From: Kocuria sp. TGY1127_2
GTDB taxonomy: Bacteria; Actinomycetota; Actinomycetes; Actinomycetales; Micrococcaceae
DNA length: 64,000 nt
Reading direction: 5' to 3'
Assembly: GCF_013394385.1 (NCBI RefSeq)
Contig: NZ_AP022834.1
Location: 248,001-312,000 of the forward strand
A model generated the notes under the pieces. That model saw nothing but the letters and a program-made list of their open reading frames with translations. It ran no database searches and was not told the origin of the DNA. Position numbers and translations under genes: made by a program. Below, in pieces: positions 60,382 to 64,000 of this stretch. The stretch's first letter is position 1; each line of letters opens with the position of its first letter.

Positions 60382-61827
60382 ATGAGCGGCCCGACAACGG
60401 AGAGACCCTCCAAACCCCTTCCTCCACTGACCGAAGGGGCGCACAAGCGACGCCTGGGCATGGTTGCCCTGGTCGCGACTTTCGGCGGCCTGCTGTTCGG
60501 TTATGACACCGGTGTCATCAACGGAGCCCTCGAGCCAATGTCGGCCGAACTCGGGCTCAAAGCTGATACGCAGGGGCTCGTCACGAGTTCCTTGCTCGTC
60601 GGCGCCGCCGTCGGCGCAGTGAGCATCGGCAAACTCTCTGACGCCTGGGGGCGCCGGAAGACCATCATCATGCTTGCCGTATTGTTCTTCATCGGCACCA
60701 TGGTGTGCGTTTTCGCCCCCGAATTCATTGTCCTTCTGATCGGGCGCTTCCTTCTCGGTATGGCCGTGGGCGGTGCCTCGACCGTCGTCCCGGTGTTCCT
60801 GGCAGAGCTTGCGCCCTACGAAATTCGCGGGTCCCTCTCCGGCCGCAACGAAATGATGATCGTTGTCGGTCAGCTCGCCGCTTTCGTCGTGAACGCGATT
60901 CTGGGCAATACGCTCGGCCACATGGACCACGTCTGGCGCATTATGCTCGCAGTCTGTGCCGTCCCTGCCATCTGTCTGTTCTTCGGCATGCTCCGCATGC
61001 CCGAGTCGCCCCGTTGGCTGATTTCCAAGGGTCGTTATGACGAGGCCCTGACGGTTCTGAAGACGATTCGCTCGGAAGAGCGTGCCGTCGCCGAGATCGA
61101 CGACGTCAAGCAGGTCAACGAACTCGAGTCGCGTGAGCACGAGACCGGTCTCAAATCCGTCTTCAAGAACAAGTGGTTGCTCCGTATCCTGCTCGTGGGA
61201 ATCGCGATCGCGGTATTCCAGCAGCTAACCGGTATCAACTCGATCATGTACTACGGGTCGATCGTTCTTGAGCAGTCAGGCTTCGCCGTCAACGCCGCCC
61301 TCATAGCGAATATTGCCCCCGGCATCATTGCGGTCATCGGCGCTTTCATTGCGCTGTGGATGATGGAGAAGATCAATCGACGCACCACCATCATCACCGG
61401 GTACACGCTCGTGACCCTTTTCCACCTGTTGATCGGTATCGCTTCGTTTGCTGTTCCCGAAGACTCCGCGGCACGCCCGTTCATCATTCTGATTTTGGTC
61501 GTCTGCTTCGTCGGATCGATGCAGACGTTCCTGAATGTTGCGACGTGGGTTCTGCTCTCGGAAATCTTCCCGTTGCACATGCGTGCGGTGGGCATGGGAT
61601 TCTCGGTCTTCTGCATGTGGATCGCCAACGCCCTGGTGAGCTACTTCTTCCCGGTTGCTTTGGAAGCGGTCGGCCTGACGGGTTCGTTCTTCGGATTCGC
61701 GGTCATCAACGCGATTGCGATCGTCGTGATGGTCAAGTTCCTTCCGGAAACCCGAGGCCGTAGCCTCGAGTCCGTGGAGGAGGACGTGACCACCGGCGCC
61801 ATTTTCACCGTTGGACGCAAGAAGTAG
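60382..61827 (+). CDS. iolT: Inositol transporter, MFS sugar porter
   Basis: A proton symporter in the cytoplasmic membrane with 481 residues and 12 predicted helices. Sugar-porter signatures are LFGYDTGVINGAL, GKLSDAWGRRKTIIM, FLLGMAVGGASTVVPVFLAELAP, PESPRWLISKGR, QQLTGINSIMYYG and PETRGRSLESVE. A strong terminator follows. myo-Inositol is the likely substrate from context. Confidence 0.92.
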   Translation: MSGPTTERPSKPLPPLTEGAHKRRLGMVALVATFGGLLFGYDTGVINGALEPMSAELGLKADTQGLVTSSLLVGAAVGAVSIGKLSDAWGRRKTIIMLAVLFFIGTMVCVFAPEFIVLLIGRFLLGMAVGGASTVVPVFLAELAPYEIRGSLSGRNEMMIVVGQLAAFVVNAILGNTLGHMDHVWRIMLAVCAVPAICLFFGMLRMPESPRWLISKGRYDEALTVLKTIRSEERAVAEIDDVKQVNELESREHETGLKSVFKNKWLLRILLVGIAIAVFQQLTGINSIMYYGSIVLEQSGFAVNAALIANIAPGIIAVIGAFIALWMMEKINRRTTIITGYTLVTLFHLLIGIASFAVPEDSAARPFIILILVVCFVGSMQTFLNVATWVLLSEIFPLHMRAVGMGFSVFCMWIANALVSYFFPVALEAVGLTGSFFGFAVINAIAIVVMVKFLPETRGRSLESVEEDVTTGAIFTVGRKK

Positions 61828-61856
61828 GTTGGTCGTGGCGACGACCGCCTGAGACG

Positions 61857-61900
61857 ATCGGCCCCTTCCGTCCCGGATTTCCGGGACGAAAGGGGCCGAT
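61857..61900 (+). terminator. Strong terminator after iolT
   Basis: A 20-bp stem with one mismatch (arms 61857-61876 and 61881-61900) and a 4-nt loop ATTT, followed by GTCTTCT. Confidence 0.85.
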
Positions 61901-61957
61901 GTCTTCTATGACCTCGCACATTTTGCAATCGGACCACCAGGGACGCAGTATCGGAAC

Positions 61958-63088
61958 ATGACCCAAATCACCATTCCTGAAATCATGCGTGCCGCGATAT
62001 GGGAAGGAGATAGCCCTCGGCTTCACATCGAGGACATACCCGTCCCGGTGCCCAAGAAAGACGAAGCTCTCGTCAGAATCACCTCATGCGGCGTGTGCCA
62101 TACGGACCTGCACGTGCTCAAGGGCGAGGTTGCCTTTCCGGGTCCGGGCGTGGTCGGGCACGAAATCAGTGGCGAAGTGGTCAGCATCGGTGAAGGCACC
62201 GAGGACTCCGGCCAGATCGAGGTGGGCGCACCGGTGATCGGCGCCTTCATCATGCCGTGCACCGAATGCGAACAATGCCTCCGGGGCCGCGACGACCTGT
62301 GCGAGAAGTTCTTCGGCGAGAACCGGCTTAAAGGGAATCTGTTCGACGGCACCTCACGGCTGGCCACCGCCGATGGCCGCCGATTGTCGATGTATTCGAT
62401 GGCAGGCATGGCCGAGTACTCGGTGGTCCCGATCTCCGCGCTCACGCTGCGTCCCGCGAACGTTTCGCCCGAAGAAAGTGCCATCCTAGGCTGTGCCGCG
62501 TTCACGGCGTACGGGGCCGTGCGCAAGTCTGGTCTGGTCGAAGGGGAAACGGTTGCCGTTGTTGCGGTAGGCGGAGTCGGGTCCAGCCTCATTCAGGTTG
62601 CAAAGCACGAGGGTGCGTCCAAGGTCATTGCCGTCGATGTGACGGACGAAAAACTCGAATCCGCTCGTCGTCTCGGGGCGGATGAGGTCATCAACTCGAC
62701 CAAGCGGGATCCCAAGGGAGCGGTCCTGGCCATGACTGACGGCAAAGGGGTACACATTGCGTTCGAGGCCCTTGGCCGCCCAGAAACCTTTACCCAAGCC
62801 GCGTCCCTCCTCCGAGAAGGCGGGCGTATGGTTGCGATCGGAATTGCGCCAGGAGGTGTCTACGGCGAGGTCGAGATCAGCCCCTTGGTTCGCCGGGGCC
62901 AGACAGTGACGGGATCTTTCGGCGCAGTCACCCGAGTCGACCTGCCCGCTGTCGCGAATCTCGCGGCGGAAGGAGGTTACCGGCTCAAAGAGGCCGTGAC
63001 TCGCCGATACGATCTGGCGGACGTCGACGAGGCCTACCAGGCGCTCGATCGGGGTGAAATCACCGGACGGGCCATCGTCGTCATGTGA
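61958..63088 (+). CDS. Zinc-dependent alcohol dehydrogenase (MDR family)
   Basis: 376 residues. The catalytic-zinc ligands are Cys in SCGVCHTDLH and His-Glu in VGHEISGEVV; the structural-zinc cysteines are CTECEQCLRGRDDLC. The NAD-binding motif is VAVVAVGGVGSSLIQVAK. It follows the inositol cluster after a terminator, so it is a separate unit; a role with a polyol such as scyllo-inositol is possible but unproven. Confidence 0.9.
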   Translation: MTQITIPEIMRAAIWEGDSPRLHIEDIPVPVPKKDEALVRITSCGVCHTDLHVLKGEVAFPGPGVVGHEISGEVVSIGEGTEDSGQIEVGAPVIGAFIMPCTECEQCLRGRDDLCEKFFGENRLKGNLFDGTSRLATADGRRLSMYSMAGMAEYSVVPISALTLRPANVSPEESAILGCAAFTAYGAVRKSGLVEGETVAVVAVGGVGSSLIQVAKHEGASKVIAVDVTDEKLESARRLGADEVINSTKRDPKGAVLAMTDGKGVHIAFEALGRPETFTQAASLLREGGRMVAIGIAPGGVYGEVEISPLVRRGQTVTGSFGAVTRVDLPAVANLAAEGGYRLKEAVTRRYDLADVDEAYQALDRGEITGRAIVVM

Positions 63089-63140
63089 CGGCGGCGAACG
63101 AGAATTTCACCCCAATGACGTACCGGAGCAGGATGTAAGC

Positions 63141-64000
63141 ATGAGCGAAAATGTGAAAAATTCATCCGCTTCCGGCTGGTCGCTCGCCGCCGCGGCCTAC
63201 ATTTTCACAACGGTCATGATCGGCACCACGATGCCCACGCCTCTGTACCCGCAGTATCAGGAGGTATTCGGCTTCGGAGGAATGATCACCACCGAGTTGT
63301 TCGCCATATACGCCGCCGGCGTGATCCTGGGCCTGATCCTCTTCGGCCGGTTGTCCGAAGCGACGGGACGAAGACCGGTTCTCATGGCCGGATTGGTCCT
63401 CTCCGTCATTTCTGCGGTCTTGTTCTGGACCGGCATCGCCGAGTGGATGCTCTTCACCGGACGAGTCTTCTCGGGTTTCGCCGCAGGGCTTCTGACTTCG
63501 ACCGGCACCGTGAGTGTGATGGAGAATGCGCCCAAGGGCCGCGCACGGCTCGGGGGAGCCGTGGCGACTGCCGCGAATATGGGAGGGTTGGGCCTCGGAG
63601 TCCTCATGGCCGGGGTTGTTTCCCAGGTGGCCCTGGCCATCCTGCCGGAGGGTTGGTCTCTGCGATCGCCGTACATGGTCCACGCAATCATGCTGGTCAT
63701 CGCCGGTTTGGCCCTGGTAAAGGTGAGGGACCCCGTGGACCGCAGTCACAAAGGATTCCGGCTCCAGACACCGGGCATACCGTCGGAAGCGCGGCGGCAA
63801 TTCGGCGCCGCTTCCGTGGCGGCCGTCGTCGGGTTCGCCACGATGGGAATCTACTCTTCCGTGGTGCCCAACGTATTGACCGGCGTCCTGCATGTGAAGG
63901 CGCCGGCGGCGGTCGGAATCATCATAGGGTTGGTGTTCCTGACATCGGCGGTGGCCCAGATCTGTCTGAAAGGGCTCGAAGATCGGTCCCTCATCCTCGT
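63141..64000 (+). CDS. MFS transporter, 3' end outside the window
   Basis: A frame of 286 codons runs open to the last base. The product has several predicted helices, an N-terminal ASGWSLAAAAYIFTTVMIGTTMPTPLYPQYQEVFGF and the loop 2-3 GRLSEATGRRPVLMAG, as in MFS exporters. The ATG follows GGAGCAGGA and lies 52 bp after the alcohol dehydrogenase, so the two may be co-transcribed. Substrate unknown. Confidence 0.85.
   Translation, partial: MSENVKNSSASGWSLAAAAYIFTTVMIGTTMPTPLYPQYQEVFGFGGMITTELFAIYAAGVILGLILFGRLSEATGRRPVLMAGLVLSVISAVLFWTGIAEWMLFTGRVFSGFAAGLLTSTGTVSVMENAPKGRARLGGAVATAANMGGLGLGVLMAGVVSQVALAILPEGWSLRSPYMVHAIMLVIAGLALVKVRDPVDRSHKGFRLQTPGIPSEARRQFGAASVAAVVGFATMGIYSSVVPNVLTGVLHVKAPAAVGIIIGLVFLTSAVAQICLKGLEDRSLIL

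Overview
This is a high-GC actinobacterial chromosome segment, most likely from Micrococcales and plausibly Micrococcaceae. The evidence is the GC-rich codon use, a mevalonate-pathway HMG-CoA synthase, MmyB-like and ROK regulators, TTG/GTG starts and an actinobacterial-type myo-inositol cluster. No rRNA, tRNA or CRISPR array was seen. Nearly every base is assigned to a gene or a short intergenic site.

Layout. 1-843: 3' part of HMG-CoA synthase. 1.1-6.0 kb: a TetR regulator and a four-gene P450 operon (a dehydrogenase fused to a carboxymuconolactone-decarboxylase-like domain, cytochrome P450, 3Fe-4S ferredoxin, ferredoxin reductase). 6.0-13.6 kb: an alpha-glucoside locus (GH13 glucosidase, two permeases, binding lipoprotein, ROK regulator, MsmK-type ATPase) with related AT-rich elements at two promoters. 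13.7-17.4 kb: a class A beta-lactamase, an MmyB-like regulator and a divergent MFS transporter. 17.4-24.4 kb: acetate kinase and phosphate acetyltransferase, separated by an acyl-CoA ligase, Dps, a small acidic protein and a GyrI-like protein. 24.5-28.1 kb: a thiamine-binding-type protein, a GNAT enzyme, and a TetR/MFS pair with a four-copy operator array.

28.1-41.1 kb looks like a catabolic island: two divergent amidohydrolases with a palindromic promoter, a two-component flavin monooxygenase, a CdaR-type regulator, a fumarylacetoacetase-type hydrolase, a VOC-fold ring-cleavage dioxygenase, an FAD aromatic hydroxylase, a GntR regulator and acetoacetate-CoA ligase. The logical reading is hydroxylation of an aromatic ring, extradiol cleavage, C-C hydrolysis and activation of acetoacetate; the substrate is unknown. 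In the gap between two convergent genes (31.4-31.76 kb) lies a densely structured noncoding element. It resembles, from memory, HEARO/omega RNA, the RNA class of IscB nucleases, but no iscB is present. A run of 15 G sits just upstream of the CdaR start.

41.4-50.3 kb: a spermidine-synthase-like protein, two tandem DUF3533-like membrane proteins with a TetR regulator, a YchJ-like protein, a purine permease, an aldo/keto reductase, a LacI remnant and an SDR. 50.4-64 kb: a myo-inositol catabolic cluster (IolI-like isomerase divergent from iolC, an IolJ-type aldolase, iolD, iolA, iolE and iolG, then iolH and iolT behind their own promoter and a structured leader), followed by a zinc alcohol dehydrogenase and an MFS gene cut off by the window end.
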